From NCBI GenBank assembly GCA_016712985.1, contig JADJQA010000076.1, positions 1 through 55,567 on the forward strand: DNA of 55,567 nucleotides, given 5' to 3'. Position numbers and translations under genes: made by a program. The notes under the pieces are model-generated. The model was given only the letters and a program-made list of their open reading frames with translations. It was not told where the DNA came from and did no database searches. Positions 34,849-44,476 of the stretch are shown here, one piece after another. The stretch comes from Sulfuritalea sp. Lineage in GTDB: Bacteria > Pseudomonadota > Gammaproteobacteria > Burkholderiales > Rhodocyclaceae. Within the stretch, counting starts at the first letter, position 1. Each line of letters starts with the position of its first letter.

Positions 34849-35488
34849 GCAGGAAACGGCCTGTCTCCAGGAACATCGCGATCTGCGCCGCGCAGCGCCG
34901 CGAAGCAAGCATCTCCGAGTGCGCCACCGGCAGTGCGATGCAGTCCGCGGCGCCGGGCAGGCGCGTCTCCGCGAGAGCCACCACCCCGTCGTTGGGGCGC
35001 GGCAAGCCGGGCACCACGCGGCCCAGACCCACGCTGCGCGTGCCGGCGAGGACGCCGATTTCCATGGCAGCGCGCGGCGCGGCAACGATGCCGGGAACGC
35101 GAGACAACCACTCGATGATGGAATGCCCCAGCAGCGCGGGCATGCCCGCCATTCCGGCCAGACGTCGCGCGCAGTGGCTGTCGACGCAGGGCGTGCCGAG
35201 CAGCACCGCGCGGCGCAGGCGCGGATCCGGCTCATGCCGCAGCATTTCCAGGATGACGAGTCCGCCGAGACTGTGGCCGACAAGATGGATCCGGGCCGAG
35301 CTGCCTGGCGCAACCTGGGCCGCGATATAGCGTTTCAGCCCCAGCGCGTTCTGCGACAGCGTGCCCCGCACACTGGGGTAGCCGAAGCGCAGCACACGGT
35401 AGCCACGCCTTAGCAGCCAGCGGCCGTGCAAGGCGAAGACCGCGGCTGGCGTCCATAGACCGTGCACCAGGATTGCCGTTTCCGTCAT
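34832..35488 (-). CDS. Alpha/beta hydrolase (lipase/esterase-like)
   Basis: 218-residue serine hydrolase beginning MTETAILVHGLWTPAAVFAL. The oxyanion HG motif is in LVHGLW, and the nucleophile elbow is GHSLGG in RIHLVGHSLGGLVILEMLRH. The catalytic His is probably in LPVAHSEML near residue 196, after RPNDGVVALAETRLPG. It has no signal peptide, so it should be cytoplasmic. It belongs to the same operon as the lipoprotein peptidase downstream. GGAAAACC precedes the ATG. The substrate cannot be told from sequence. Confidence 0.88.
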   Translation of the reverse strand: MTETAILVHGLWTPAAVFALHGRWLLRRGYRVLRFGYPSVRGTLSQNALGLKRYIAAQVAPGSSARIHLVGHSLGGLVILEMLRHEPDPRLRRAVLLGTPCVDSHCARRLAGMAGMPALLGHSIIEWLSRVPGIVAAPRAAMEIGVLAGTRSVGLGRVVPGLPRPNDGVVALAETRLPGAADCIALPVAHSEMLASRRCAAQIAMFLETGRFLHDEQI

Positions 35489-35855
35489 GAGGTTTTCCTT
35501 TCTCGAAACAGCTTGGAGCTGCGAGGACGCCAAGGGGTTCCTCGTGGCCTTTTGGCTGCCAATGCCGCTGTGTGCGGCAGGCAACAGACGCGGCAATCAG
35601 CTCCGCGCATTCTATGAACTCGCATGCAGCTTGGAGTGACTGTCGGTCGGAAGTCCCCCGCGAGCGGGGTCATTGCCGCTCACCCTGCCTGCTCAGCGCC
35701 CTGGAAGTCCTGTCGCCGCACGGAATCCCGGGATCTGGGAGTTGAAGCGTACGGCTCATGCAAGTCCGCACGCCGAGGACCGCCCAGGCCGCCCGGAACG
35801 AAGCACTCCCGATTCGCGATATCGACGATCAAGTGCCACAAATAAGGAGTTTGAG
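35489..35855. promoter_or_regulatory. Intergenic stretch with a weak copy of the shared palindrome
   Basis: 367 bases with no gene I can support. It should hold divergent promoters for the hydrolase operon (minus) and the small operon at 35856 (plus). At 35571-35588, TGTGCGGCAGGCAACAGA matches 15 of 18 positions of the consensus found elsewhere in the window. A strong Shine-Dalgarno (AAGGAG) at its right end serves the next gene. Confidence 0.3.
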
Positions 35856-35993
35856 ATGAGCCTGAACATGACTGGAGAAAACCGGACGCCATGCAATGCG
35901 CTACCGGCCGCATCGCGCCACGACGCCGCCCGTCATCACTTGGGGCAATGTAGTCGATCCGGCGCGATGACCCTTGAGGCGCAGCTATCATGA
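35856..35993 (+). CDS. Short hypothetical protein
   Basis: 45-residue peptide starting MSLNMTGENRTPCNALPAAS. Support is mostly from its ribosome binding site (AAGGAG, seven bases before the ATG) and the four-base ATGA overlap with the following gene. The residues themselves show no domain, signal or membrane segment. It could be a leader peptide coupling translation of the zinc-ribbon protein. Confidence 0.35.
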   Translation: MSLNMTGENRTPCNALPAASRHDAARHHLGQCSRSGAMTLEAQLS

Positions 35994-36388
35994 ACGCGCC
36001 CCCGGAAATCGGCAACGCCTTCCCTGATGACAGGGCGCATTCCGCGAACGGACCTGCCTGCGCCCGCTGCAATGGCTTGGTCTATCGAATCCCCCGCAGG
36101 TTTACAGACAAGATCCTCAGCATCTTTCTGTTGGTGCACCGCTACCGTTGCCGTTCGTGGTCTTGCGGCTGGGAGGGACTTCTACGCGCGACCGAGCATT
36201 CGCTGCCGGATGGAAGTCGCGAATCCGAGTACGAGGGAGCAAGTCACGCACCGGAGCCGTCACGTATGGCCCGTTGCCGTTGGTGCCGTCGGAAAAGCGG
36301 CGGTGATGAACGATCGGGCCAGTCCGGACCCAATGATTGTCCCGGCATGGCGGCACCCGTCCGGGCTTCCGCGGGCGGGCGGGCATGA
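35990..36388 (+). CDS. Small zinc-ribbon-like protein
   Basis: 132 residues. Two cysteine pairs around a basic middle suggest a zinc ribbon: CARCNGLVYRIPRRFTDKIL in residues 20-40, and YRCRSWSCGWEGLL near 52-65. The pattern CxxC, RRFxD, RYRC and CGWEG matches small hypothetical proteins known from betaproteobacteria. After about residue 70 the sequence turns into Arg/Ser/Gly-rich residues with another CRWC, which may be a natural tail or the result of a frameshift past the ribbon. Its start overlaps the previous stop. Function unknown; DNA, RNA or protein binding is possible. Confidence 0.55.
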   Translation: MNAPPEIGNAFPDDRAHSANGPACARCNGLVYRIPRRFTDKILSIFLLVHRYRCRSWSCGWEGLLRATEHSLPDGSRESEYEGASHAPEPSRMARCRWCRRKSGGDERSGQSGPNDCPGMAAPVRASAGGRA

Positions 36389-36484
36389 AGGACGGGGCAG
36401 CGCGCGAATCCCTGCCCTTGTCAGGATGGACTTGTGCGCAAAGACCCCCGCGTCACGACGCGGGGATGATGCCGGGGGCCTTGA

Positions 36485-36948
36485 TTAGTCGCGACCTTTG
36501 TCGTGCTTGTTGCCTTTGTCGTGCTTGTCGCCGTTGCGGTTGTTGTTCTTTCCACGGCGATCATCATCATCATCATCACGACGCTGGTCGCGGCCCTCAT
36601 CCCGACGCTCCCGATGCCGTTCCTGGTAACGCGGAACATATTCGCGCTGATACCAGTTGTTCTGCACGAAGTGAACCGTTCGCCGCAGGCGCCGTACTCG
36701 TGACAGTGTTTGCGCCAATTCTTGGCGTGACCCGGAGGTACGTGCAAATAGATCGGCGGCGGCGGTGCCACCACGACGCGCTGAATCACTACTGGTCGCC
36801 GATAAATCACTTGTGGCTGAGGATAGTCACCGATATCGATTCGACCATAGAAATTGGGTTGGCCGATGCTTACCGATACGCCAACGTCGGCGGCAAATCC
36901 CGGGGCCGTGACCGCGACCAGTGCCGCCGCGAGCAGTAAACGTTTCAT
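36485..36948 (-). CDS. Secreted protein with Asp/Arg/Lys-rich tail, one frameshift
   Basis: Exported protein of about 154 residues. The signal peptide is MKRLLLAAALVAVTAPGFAA. The mature part starts DVGVSVSIGQPNFYGRIDIG, then a Tyr/Pro/Val stretch (QVIYRRPVVIQRVVVAPPPP) and VPPGHAKNWRKHCHEYGACG. Near 36675 a G appears lost (CGGTTC for CGGGTTC); the other frame continues VHFVQNNWYQREYVPRYQER and then a low-complexity Asp/Arg/Asn/Lys/His tail (RRDDDDDDRRGKNNNRNGDK). The VPPGHAKNWRKHC block and the WYxxxYVPRYQE block are typical of a hypothetical envelope family in betaproteobacteria. It may act in the envelope near cell-wall or metal stress, but no function is known. Confidence 0.7.
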
Positions 36949-37100
36949 GCTGGATCTCCTGTTCAAGTCTTGCTGTTGAAGGCGCAAGCGCCTTCATACG
37001 ATCACATTGCCATTGCCATTGCCGCGCGTTGCCAGGCGCATGGTGGGCGATACATCGCTGCACCATGCGCCTGGCAATCGCCAGTCGCCCGGTCGTCGTC

Positions 37101-37430
37101 TCAGCGTGCCGGGACAATGACCACGGTATCGCCGGTCGTCGTTCCCCGGCGCCGGTGCTACCCCTCGCGCCGGTGCTGCCGGTTGCGCCCGTGTCGCCGG
37201 TGGCGCCGGGTGTATCCGGTTGCACCTGTATCTCCGGTCGCACCGGTATATCCGGTGGCGCCGGTGCTTCCGGTTGCCCCGGTGCCTCCTGTTGCGCCGG
37301 TGTATCGGTACTACCCTTTGCCCCGGTGTCCCCGTTGCGCCTTGCGGTCCTGGCGGACCCGCGGGAAGCGAAAGCATGCGCTCAATGTCATCGCCATCAA
37401 TGCGGCGACGGTCAGTTTTGCATATTTCAT
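37101..37430 (-). CDS. Collagen-like (Gly-X-Y) lipoprotein, several frameshifts
   Basis: Start MKYAKLTVAALMAMTLSACF with lipobox LSAC, then a Gly-X-Y tract spread over three frames: AGPPGPQGATGTPGQ, then TGATGGTGATGSTGATGYTG, then TGDTGATGSTGARGSTGAG. The end GTTTGDTVVIVPAR before TGA at 37101-37103 lies in yet another frame. The pieces join into a protein of about 109 residues with a run of some 25 triplets dominated by GAT/GxT. Such bacterial collagen-like proteins form triple helices on the cell surface. Indels are expected where 9-base repeats of G and C confuse the consensus. The exact repeat number is uncertain. Confidence 0.65.
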
Positions 37431-37612
37431 GATGATTTCTCTAATGGGCTTGCGAGAACTGCCCACGTCAACGTGAGCAATCTTCCAGATTTGATCAGCT
37501 TCTGGCGGAAACAATCAGCGATGGCAGATCAGGCCGGCGCTACTGCGGGATAGGCGAATCCCGGCAACGGACCTACCGATTGCAGGTGAGGGAACACTTC
37601 CTCTCCCCTTGT

Positions 37613-37812
37613 GGGCTAGCGTATGCACACATCTCCCCCGTCATTCCGGCGCAGGCCGGAATCCAGTGGACGGGGACCGCAAAACATCGATTTACCCTGT
37701 ATGTCTTGGCTTTTCTTGCCGAAGACCGTCCCGAAGTCCATCGCCTCAGCCCTTCTGGACCCCGGCTTTCGCCGGGGAGACGGTGCCGTTGAGATGTGTG
37801 CATACGCTAGCC
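37613..37812. mobile_element. Gene-less REP-flanked element (MITE-like), copy C
   Basis: A 200-bp unit with inverted arms of the same family as elements A and B. The left arm, 37613-37666, begins GGGCTAGCGTATGCACACAT and holds CATTCCGGCGCAGGCCGGAA. The right arm, about 37755-37812, contains CCCCGGCTTTCGCCGGGG and ends ATGTGTGCATACGCTAGCC. The roughly 90 bases between them encode nothing I can recognise. It looks like a non-autonomous derivative. Of the 624 bases between 37431 and 38054, this element and the operator at 37923 are all I see. Confidence 0.6.
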
Positions 37813-37922
37813 TTGTGGGAGAGGGGCCGGGGGAGAGGGCGCGTGACGAAGAATCAACGGCTTACCCCTAGTGGGCGGGGAAGGAGGGGGCTTTTGGTAC
37901 GAACATCTCAAAAATAGCCTTA

Positions 37923-37940
37923 TGTGCGGTAGAGCACAGA
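37923..37940 (+). promoter_or_regulatory. Interrupted palindrome, candidate operator upstream of the coiled-coil gene
   Basis: TGTGCGGTAGAGCACAGA matches the six-site consensus with one change in the right half. It lies 114 bases before the coiled-coil protein ATG. Confidence 0.45.
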
Positions 37941-38054
37941 CGCGAGTCGCTTTCCCGCCTATTCTGTGCGGCCATATCGAGGGCAGGAAATTGATCTGCA
38001 CCATGGTCAAGCCGCCTTCGACTCAAATTTTTTTAACAGAAAGGAACCGTTGTC

Positions 38055-38339
38055 ATGTCAAAAAGAGACGCCTACATCGAAAAGATGAAACTTCAGCTCG
38101 ACGAGTTGAACGCAAAAATGAGCAGGGTCGAACTCAAGGCGAAAGAGGCCAAGGAAGATGCGCGCGACAAATACAGGGAAGAGATGGACAAACTGCGTGC
38201 GCAATCCAAAATTGCGGTCGCCAAGCTCGATGAAATAAAGGCGGCGGGCGAAGACTCCTGGGAAACCATGGTCACCGAAATGGAGAAAGTGCGTGACGCC
38301 TTCACGCATTCCTTCAATTACTTCAAGTCCCAGCTCTAA
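38055..38339 (+). CDS. Small coiled-coil protein
   Basis: 94-residue cytoplasmic protein, almost entirely heptad-repeat helix: MSKRDAYIEKMKLQLDELNA, KMSRVELKAKEAKEDARDKY, then AVAKLDEIKAAGEDSWETMV. It ends with VRDAFTHSFNYFKSQL. This composition and length fit a family of small coiled-coil proteins found near stress genes in betaproteobacteria and cyanobacteria. Function unknown, possibly a membrane- or DNA-associated scaffold. AAAGGAACCGTTGTC precedes the ATG. A shared palindromic motif lies 114 bases upstream, which puts it in the same candidate regulon as BON, OmpA and CsbD. Confidence 0.85.
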   Translation: MSKRDAYIEKMKLQLDELNAKMSRVELKAKEAKEDARDKYREEMDKLRAQSKIAVAKLDEIKAAGEDSWETMVTEMEKVRDAFTHSFNYFKSQL

Positions 38340-38365
38340 GCCGCGCACTCCAGCCACGCCAGCCG

Positions 38366-38480
38366 TCATTCCGGCGCAAGCCGGAATCCAGCGCGTACGG
38401 CTGTTCTCTGTGTCAAATGAGGTTTTTTTGCGCAACGAACTGGACCCCGGATCGGGGTCCGGGGTGACGTTCCTCGCCGG
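38366..38480. repeat. REP-like palindromes
   Basis: The first, CATTCCGGCGCAAGCCGGAA followed by TCCAG, lies at about 38366-38390. A second, different stem (CCCCGGATCGGGGTCCGGGG) lies at about 38444-38463 and carries the GTGACG flank seen near 15420. They fill the gap between the coiled-coil gene and the CheB-CheR gene, where I see no coding sequence. Confidence 0.75.
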
Positions 38481-38613
38481 GGTGACGAGAGCGGCAGTCA
38501 CGAACGGAACGTGACCGCCAGTTGCAAACGCAAGCCCGTGCTACGAGCAGCGTCGATTCTGCCGATGGCGTACCATGCTCGCCAGATGCGCCAGCCAGAC
38601 GCCGGGAGGAAGC

Positions 38614-41600
38614 ATGACAAGCCGAAAAGCAGCAAGGAAACCCAGGCCTGAATCCACCGTGGCCCCACCCGGCCCGGTCGCCACGGCAGAAATTGTCCCG
38701 GATACCTCGTCATCCTTTCCCATCGTCGGCATTGGCGCCTCGGCCGGCGGGCTGGCGGCCTTCGAGGCTTTCTTTTCCGGCATGCCCGCCGACACCGATC
38801 CCGGCATGGCGTTCGTGCTGGTGCAGCACCTGGCGCCGGACCACAAGAGCATCCTCACCGATCTGATCCAGCGCTGTACCCGGATGCAGGTCTTCGGAAG
38901 TCGAGGACGGCATGGCGGTGCGGCCCAACTGCACGTACATCATTCCGCCCAACCGCGACATGGCGTTTCTCAACGGCGCGCTGCAATTGCTCGAACCCTC
39001 GGCGCCGCGCGGCCAGCGGCTGCCGATCGATTTCTTCTTTCGTTCGCTGGCCCAGGATCAGGGCGAGCGGGCAATCGGCATCGTGCTTTCCGGCACCGGC
39101 AGCGACGGCGCCCTGGGGGGTGCGGGCGATCAAGGGCGAGGGCGGCATGGTGATGGCGCAGAACCCGGAGTCCACCGAGTTCGACGGCATGCCGCGCAGC
39201 GCGGTTGCCACCGGCCTGGTGGATTACGTGCTGCCCCCGGCCGAAATGCCAGCCCAGCTCATCGCCTACGCGACCCACGCCTTCGGTCTGCCCCGCCTGC
39301 ACGGCCAACCCGCCGCCGTCCATACACCGCGGACCGACAGCGCGCTGAAAAAGATCTTCGTCCTGCTGCGCGCCCAGACCGGCCATGACTTCTCCCAGTA
39401 CAAGCCAAGCACCATCCAGCGCCGCATCGAGCGGCGCATGGCGGTGCACCAGATCGAAGGCATCGACAGTTACGTCATATACTTGCAGCAAACACCGGCC
39501 GAAGGCGAGGCCCTGTTTCGCGACCTGTTGATCGGGATGACCAATTTTTTCCGTGACCCGGAGGCCCTCCCGCTGCTGGAGGAAAAGCTCGTCCCCAAGC
39601 TGTTTGACGACAAGCCCCCGGGCGCCGCAATCCGCGTCTGGTGCGCCGGCTGCTCCACCGGCGAGGAGGCCTATTCCATCGCCATTCTGCTGCAAGAGCG
39701 CATGGAAACGCAGAAGCAAAGCTACACGGTGCAGGTGTTCGCCACCGACATCGACAGCCGGGCGATCGCCACGGCCCGCGCCGGCCTGTATCCGAGCAGC
39801 ATTGCCGCCGACGTTTCGCCGCGGCGACTGGCGCGCTTCTTTGTCGCGGAGGCCGGCGGCAGCGGCTACCGCATCCACAAGGCCATCCGCGACATGCTGG
39901 TGTTCTCCGAACAGGATGTGATCAAGGACCCGCCCTTCTCCCGGCTCGACCTGATCAGTTGCCGCAACCTGCTGATCTACATGGGCGCGGATTTGCAGAA
40001 GAAGCTGATTCCGCTGTTCCACTTTGCGCTCAAGCCGGGTGGCATGCTGTTCCTCGGCACCTCCGAAGGCGTCGGCGAGTTTGGCGAGCTGTTTGCCGTG
40101 CTGGACCGCAAATCGAAGCTGTATCAGCGCAAGGAGGATTATCGGGACGGCCAGCGCGCGAGCCTGGGTCGCTTTCTGCCGCCGATTCTGGCAGTGGATG
40201 CGGCGCCGCGGGGGCGCTGGCGGCTTCGCCGGCCAAGCTGCCGCTGCGCGAACTGACGGAACAGGCGCTGCTACGGCAGCTCGCCCCGGCCAGCGCACTG
40301 GTTACCGACCACGGCGACATTCTGTACCTGCACGGCCGCACCGGGATGTACCTCGAGCCGGCCCCCGGCGAGACCGGCGTCAGCAACATCCTGAACATGG
40401 CCCGCGACGGCTTGCGTCGCGACCTGGCCATGACCCTGCGCAAGGCCGTCGGCACCGGGCAGATCGTCCGCTGCCCCGGTGTGCGCGTCAAAACCAACGG
40501 CCACTTCACCCTGGTCAACCTCGCCGTCTGCCCGGTGGCGACCGGCGCCGGCGCGGGACCTGACGCGACCAATTCTCCCGACCCGCCTTTGTACCTGGTA
40601 ATGCTGGAGGATGCGCCACCCGCGACCGCCGAACAGGTGCAGTCGGCCACAACGGCAGGCAACGCCGAAAATGCCGCTCCCGAATCGGACGCCGAAGCAC
40701 GCATCGAGGCACTCAAGCACGAATTGCGAGCCAGGGACGAATACCTCCAGGCCACGCAAGAGGAGCTGGAGAGCTCCAACGAAGAGCTCAAATCCTCGAA
40801 CGAGGAAATGCAGTCGGTCAACGAGGAATTGCAATCCACCAACGAGGAACTGGAGACCTCGAAGGAAGAGTTGCAGTCGGTGAACGAAGAACTCGGCACG
40901 GTCAACACCGAGTTGCAAGCGAAGGTGACGGATCTGTCGCGGGCCAATAACGACATGAACAACCTGCTGGCCGGCACCGGGATCGGCACCGTGTTTGTGG
41001 ACCTTCAACTGCGCATCCTGCGCTTCACCCCCGCCGCCAGCGCGATCATCAACCTGATCCTGAGCGACGTGGGCCGGCCGGTCGGCCACATCGTTTCCAA
41101 CCTGGTCGGTTACCACAGCCTGGTGGCGGATGTGCAAGGCGTGCTGGACACACTGATCCCCAAGGGAGGTGATCGTGCAGACCACCGAGGGCAAGTGGCA
41201 CACCATGCGCATCCTGCCCTACCGCACGCTCGACAACGTGATCGAAGGCGCGGTGATCTCGTTTGTCGACATCACCGAGACCTTGCAGGCGCGGGAGGCC
41301 TTGCGCAAAGCCAACGAGCTGCTGCGACTGGCCGTGGTGGTGCGCGATGCGCACGATGCCATTACCGTGCAGGATCTGGCGGGCCGCATCCGGGCGTGGA
41401 ACCCCGCGGCGGAGCGCATCTACGGCTGGACCGAGGCCGAGGCGCTGTCGATGAATATCCGGGAGCGCATCCCGCCGGAGCTGCGCGAAGATGCTCTGGC
41501 CAGGCTGCGACAACTTGGCCAGGCGGAAGTACTTGAGCCGTATCGCACCCGGCGACTCACCAAGAGCGGAGCGCAGGTTGACATCTGGCTGACCGCTACC

Positions 41601-41708
41601 GCCCTGGTGAACGAAACCGGCCAGATGTATGCGATTGCGACCACCGAGCGGATCAGCGAATCAAGTCGTGACAGAACAGCGGAAACGCGCAGTGAACAGC
41701 AGCAATAA
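38614..41708 (+). CDS. CheB-CheR-PAS fusion protein, four frameshifts
   Basis: Chemotaxis-type methylesterase and methyltransferase fused to a sensor, about 1,030 residues. The CheB domain (about 35-220) has the Ser in IVGIGASAGGLAAFE, His in VLVQHLAPDHKSIL and Asp in VLSGTGSDGALG. The CheR domain (about 240-510) has the SAM-binding WCAGCSTGEEAYSIAILL and CRNLLIYMG. A long Glu-rich coiled coil follows (LQATQEELESSNEELKSSNE and repeats), then PAS (GIGTVFVDLQLRILRFTPAA) and a second PAS (HDAITVQDLAGRIRAWNPAA). Frame changes fall near 38905, 39118, 40208 and 41163, all in G-runs, so consensus errors are likely. It overlaps the next kinase gene by 17 bases. Confidence 0.88.
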
Positions 41709-43922
41709 ACCTTCCGCGCAGCACGAACAGAGGCCCGCGGGCCGCGACGCCACCGCGGCGAACCAGGCGCAGGCGCTGCGCCAGCAGGCCGAAGCGCGTT
41801 TCCGCGACAAGGCGGCCCGCACGCCGCTGGATCCGGATCTCGAAACCCTGTCGCCGGAAGCCACGCGGCAGATGCTGCACGAACTGCGCGTGCACCAGAT
41901 CGAACTGGAGATGCAAAACGAGGAATTGCAGGAGTCGCAGGCTGCGCTGGACAGGGCACGGGTGCGTTACTTCGACCTCTACGACCTGGCGCCGGTGGGC
42001 TATTGCACCGTCGGCGAGGACGGCCTGATTCTGCAAAGCAACCTGACCTTCGCCGGCCTGCTGGGCGTCGCCAGGGGCGCGCTGATCGGTCAGCCATTTT
42101 CCCGGACGATCCTCAAGGAGGACCAGGACATCTACTATTTGCTGCGCAAGCAGCTTTTCGAGGGCAGTGAGACGCAGTCCTGCGAGTTGCGCATCCTCAA
42201 GGAATTCGGCACGCAATTCTGGGCGCATTTGACGGCTACCATTGCGCAGCACGATGGCGCCCAGGTACTGCGCATCGTCTTGAGCGATATCTCCGGACGC
42301 AAGCGGCTCGAAGAAGCGCAGGTGACCAGAGAAGCCTTCAAGCTCACCATCCTGAATTCCCTGGCGGCGGAAATTGCCGTGGTGAATCCCGACGGGGTGA
42401 TCATGGAGGTCAACGACTCGTGGCGGCGCTTTTCCATGGAAAACGGCCTCGAACCAGGCAAACCCGTGCCGCATACCCATGTCGGCGCCAACTACCTGAG
42501 CGTTTGCGAAAGCAACGAAGGTCCCGCCGCGTCCGAGATGTTGAGCGCCTGCAATGGGATCAAGGCCGTGCTCGACGGCAGCTTGCCCTGCTTCACCATG
42601 GAATACGCCTGTCATTCGCCGACGCAACAACGCTGGTTCATGATGAACGTCCTGCCCCTGGGATCGGCAAGACGAAGTGGCGCAGTCATTGCGCATACCG
42701 ACATCACCGAATACAAGCGACTGGAGCAGATGCTGCACGACAGGAATGTCGAACTGGAGCGCACACGGAGCGTTGCCGAAAAAGCCAATCTGGCGAAATC
42801 GGATTTCCTCGCCAGCATGAGCCATGAATTGCGTACGCCGCTGCATGCGATCCTCGGCTTCGCCCAACTCATCGAAGCCGGCTCGCCGGAGCCGACGCCC
42901 GGCCAGAAGCGCAGCATCGATCAGATTCTCAAGGCCGGCTGGCATCTGCTGGAGTTGATCAACGAAATCCTCGATCTTTCGGTGATCGAGTCGGGAAAGC
43001 TTTCACTGTTGCTGGAGCCGGTGTCGCTGGCCGAAGTCCTCGCCGAATGCGAACTGATGATAGAACCGCAGGCGCAGAAATGCGGCATCCGCGTGGACAT
43101 TGGCAAACTTGAGCACAGGCTGCTTTGTCAACGCGGAGCGATTGCGGCTGAAGCAGGTTCTGATCAACCTGCTTTCCAACGCGGTCAAGTACAACAAGGC
43201 AGGTGGCGCGGTTACCGTGGAATGCACGCCGAGGCCGCCGGATTCGATCGCATCAGCATCCGCGACACCGGCCCAGGACTGGCTCCCGAGCAGTTGCCGC
43301 TGCTTTTCGACGCCTTCAACCGTCTCGGACAGGAAGCGAAGGCCGAGGAAGGCACCGGCATCGGCCTGGTGGTGAGCAAACGACTGGTCGAATTGATGGG
43401 AGGTGAGATCGGCGCTGAAAGCACGCTCGGGGAAGGCAGCGTGTTCTGGATTGAACTGAAGGGGACGACTGCACCGGGGGACTCGCCGAGGTAGCGGACT
43501 CCGCGGCGCTCGCTGAAGTCGGCGCTAAGCACACGGCGACGGCACACACCGTGCTCTACGTCGAGGACAATCCGGCGAACCTGCTGCTGGTCGAGGACAT
43601 CCTCGCGCGCCGGCCCGCTATCCGCATGCTGAGCGCAAGGGACGGCGCCAGCGGCATCGAACTGGCACGTAGCGCGCTGCCGGATGTCATTGTGCTGGAC
43701 ATCAACATGCAAGGCCTTGACGGCAACGATGTACTGAGATTTCTTGGCCAAGTTCCAGCCACGGCGCGTATTCCGGTGATAGCGCTGACGGCCAACGCCA
43801 TGCCCGACGATATCGCGAAGGGGCTGGAAGCTGGATTCTTCCGCTACCTGACCAAACCCATCAAGATCGATGAGTTCATGGCCACGCTGGACGTCGCGCT
43901 CAAGTCCTCTCAGAGGCCATGA
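41692..43922 (+). CDS. Hybrid sensor histidine kinase PAS-PAS-HisKA-HATPase-REC (copy 4), frameshifts
   Basis: Likely GTG start at 41692 inside the end of the CheB-CheR gene (GTG 41668 is an alternative). About 740 residues. A coiled coil (LSPEATRQMLHELRVHQIEL) leads to PAS 1 (YFDLYDLAPVGYCTVGEDGL) and PAS 2 (NSLAAEIAVVNPDGVIMEVN). The phospho-acceptor His is near residue 378 in SMSHELRTPLHAIL. The ATPase N-box NLLSNAVKYNK lies in a different frame from about 43115 to 43240, between two compensating indels. The rest (DTGPGLA, GTGIGLVVSKRLVELMGG) returns to frame. A third shift near 43478 precedes the receiver: VLYVEDNPANLLLVEDILAR, Asp in VLDINMQG, and YLTKPIKIDEF. The partner is probably the fused chemotaxis-type protein. 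Confidence 0.88.
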
Positions 43923-43946
43923 AGCAATTGGCAGCACCCACCCCGC

Positions 43947-44119
43947 CCGTCCCCGGATCTAGTCCGGGGCAGGCTATTCCGGCGCAAGCCGACACCACCC
44001 TCCCCGTCCCCGGATCTAGTCCGGGCAGGCTATTCCGGCGCAAGCCGGAATCCAGTACCCACCCTCCCGTCCCCGGATCCTGTCCGGGGCAGGCTATTCC
44101 GGCGCAAGCCGGGAATCAG
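43947..44119. repeat. Three tandem units of about 57 bp with palindromes
   Basis: Three near-identical units in a row. Each has CCCGTCCCCGGATCTAGTCC (last copy GGATCCTGTCC), a GGGGCAGGC join, and then ATTCCGGCGCAAGCC. The stems CCCCGGA/TCCGGGG and TTCCGGCGCAAGCCGGAA can each fold. It lies directly after the fourth kinase and before the DUF3309 gene, which reads towards it. Spacers are short and unit identity is high. This is palindrome amplification, not a CRISPR. Confidence 0.8.
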
Positions 44120-44161
44120 TGAAGTACCGCTGATATCACTGAAGCCTTCCTGAAACAGCCT

Positions 44162-44322
44162 CTACAGTCTGCCCAATAACAGCAGGATGAGCAGAATCAC
44201 CAACACTACCCCGATACCGCCGCTGGGACCGTAACCCCCCAACTCCTGCTGTGCGGCCAGGCCGGAATCACGCCGATCAGTATCAGAACCACGACGATCA
44301 GCAGAATTGTTCCCAAGCTCAT
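44162..44322 (-). CDS. DUF3309-like small membrane protein, one frameshift
   Basis: About 52 residues. The ATG at 44322 gives MSLGTILLIVVVLILIGVIP followed by AWPHSRSWG. The frame changes in a G-run near 44245. The other frame continues GYGPSGGIGVVLVILLILLL and LGRL before TAG at 44162-44164. The two hydrophobic segments around a PxWPHSRSWGYGPSGG loop are the signature of the DUF3309 family, small inner-membrane proteins common in proteobacterial stress loci. It lies next to csbD on the same strand, probably one transcript. Confidence 0.8.
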
Positions 44323-44476
44323 TTCGTTCTCCAATAATCAGGTCGCGGCAATAACGAGTCCAAGGCCGTCGCCCCGCGCGCCGACGCCTTTGTTCGCGAC
44401 AATCCGCCAACGGCACAAGAAACAGCCGCCACTCGCGACAATTTCCTGAAACCGATTGGCGGGAGCGCGCCTTGTA

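Noticed and set aside
43947..44119. CRISPR array
   Set aside because: Repeats are palindromic REP units repeated head to tail; the parts between them are not unique spacers, there are only three, and no cas gene is near.
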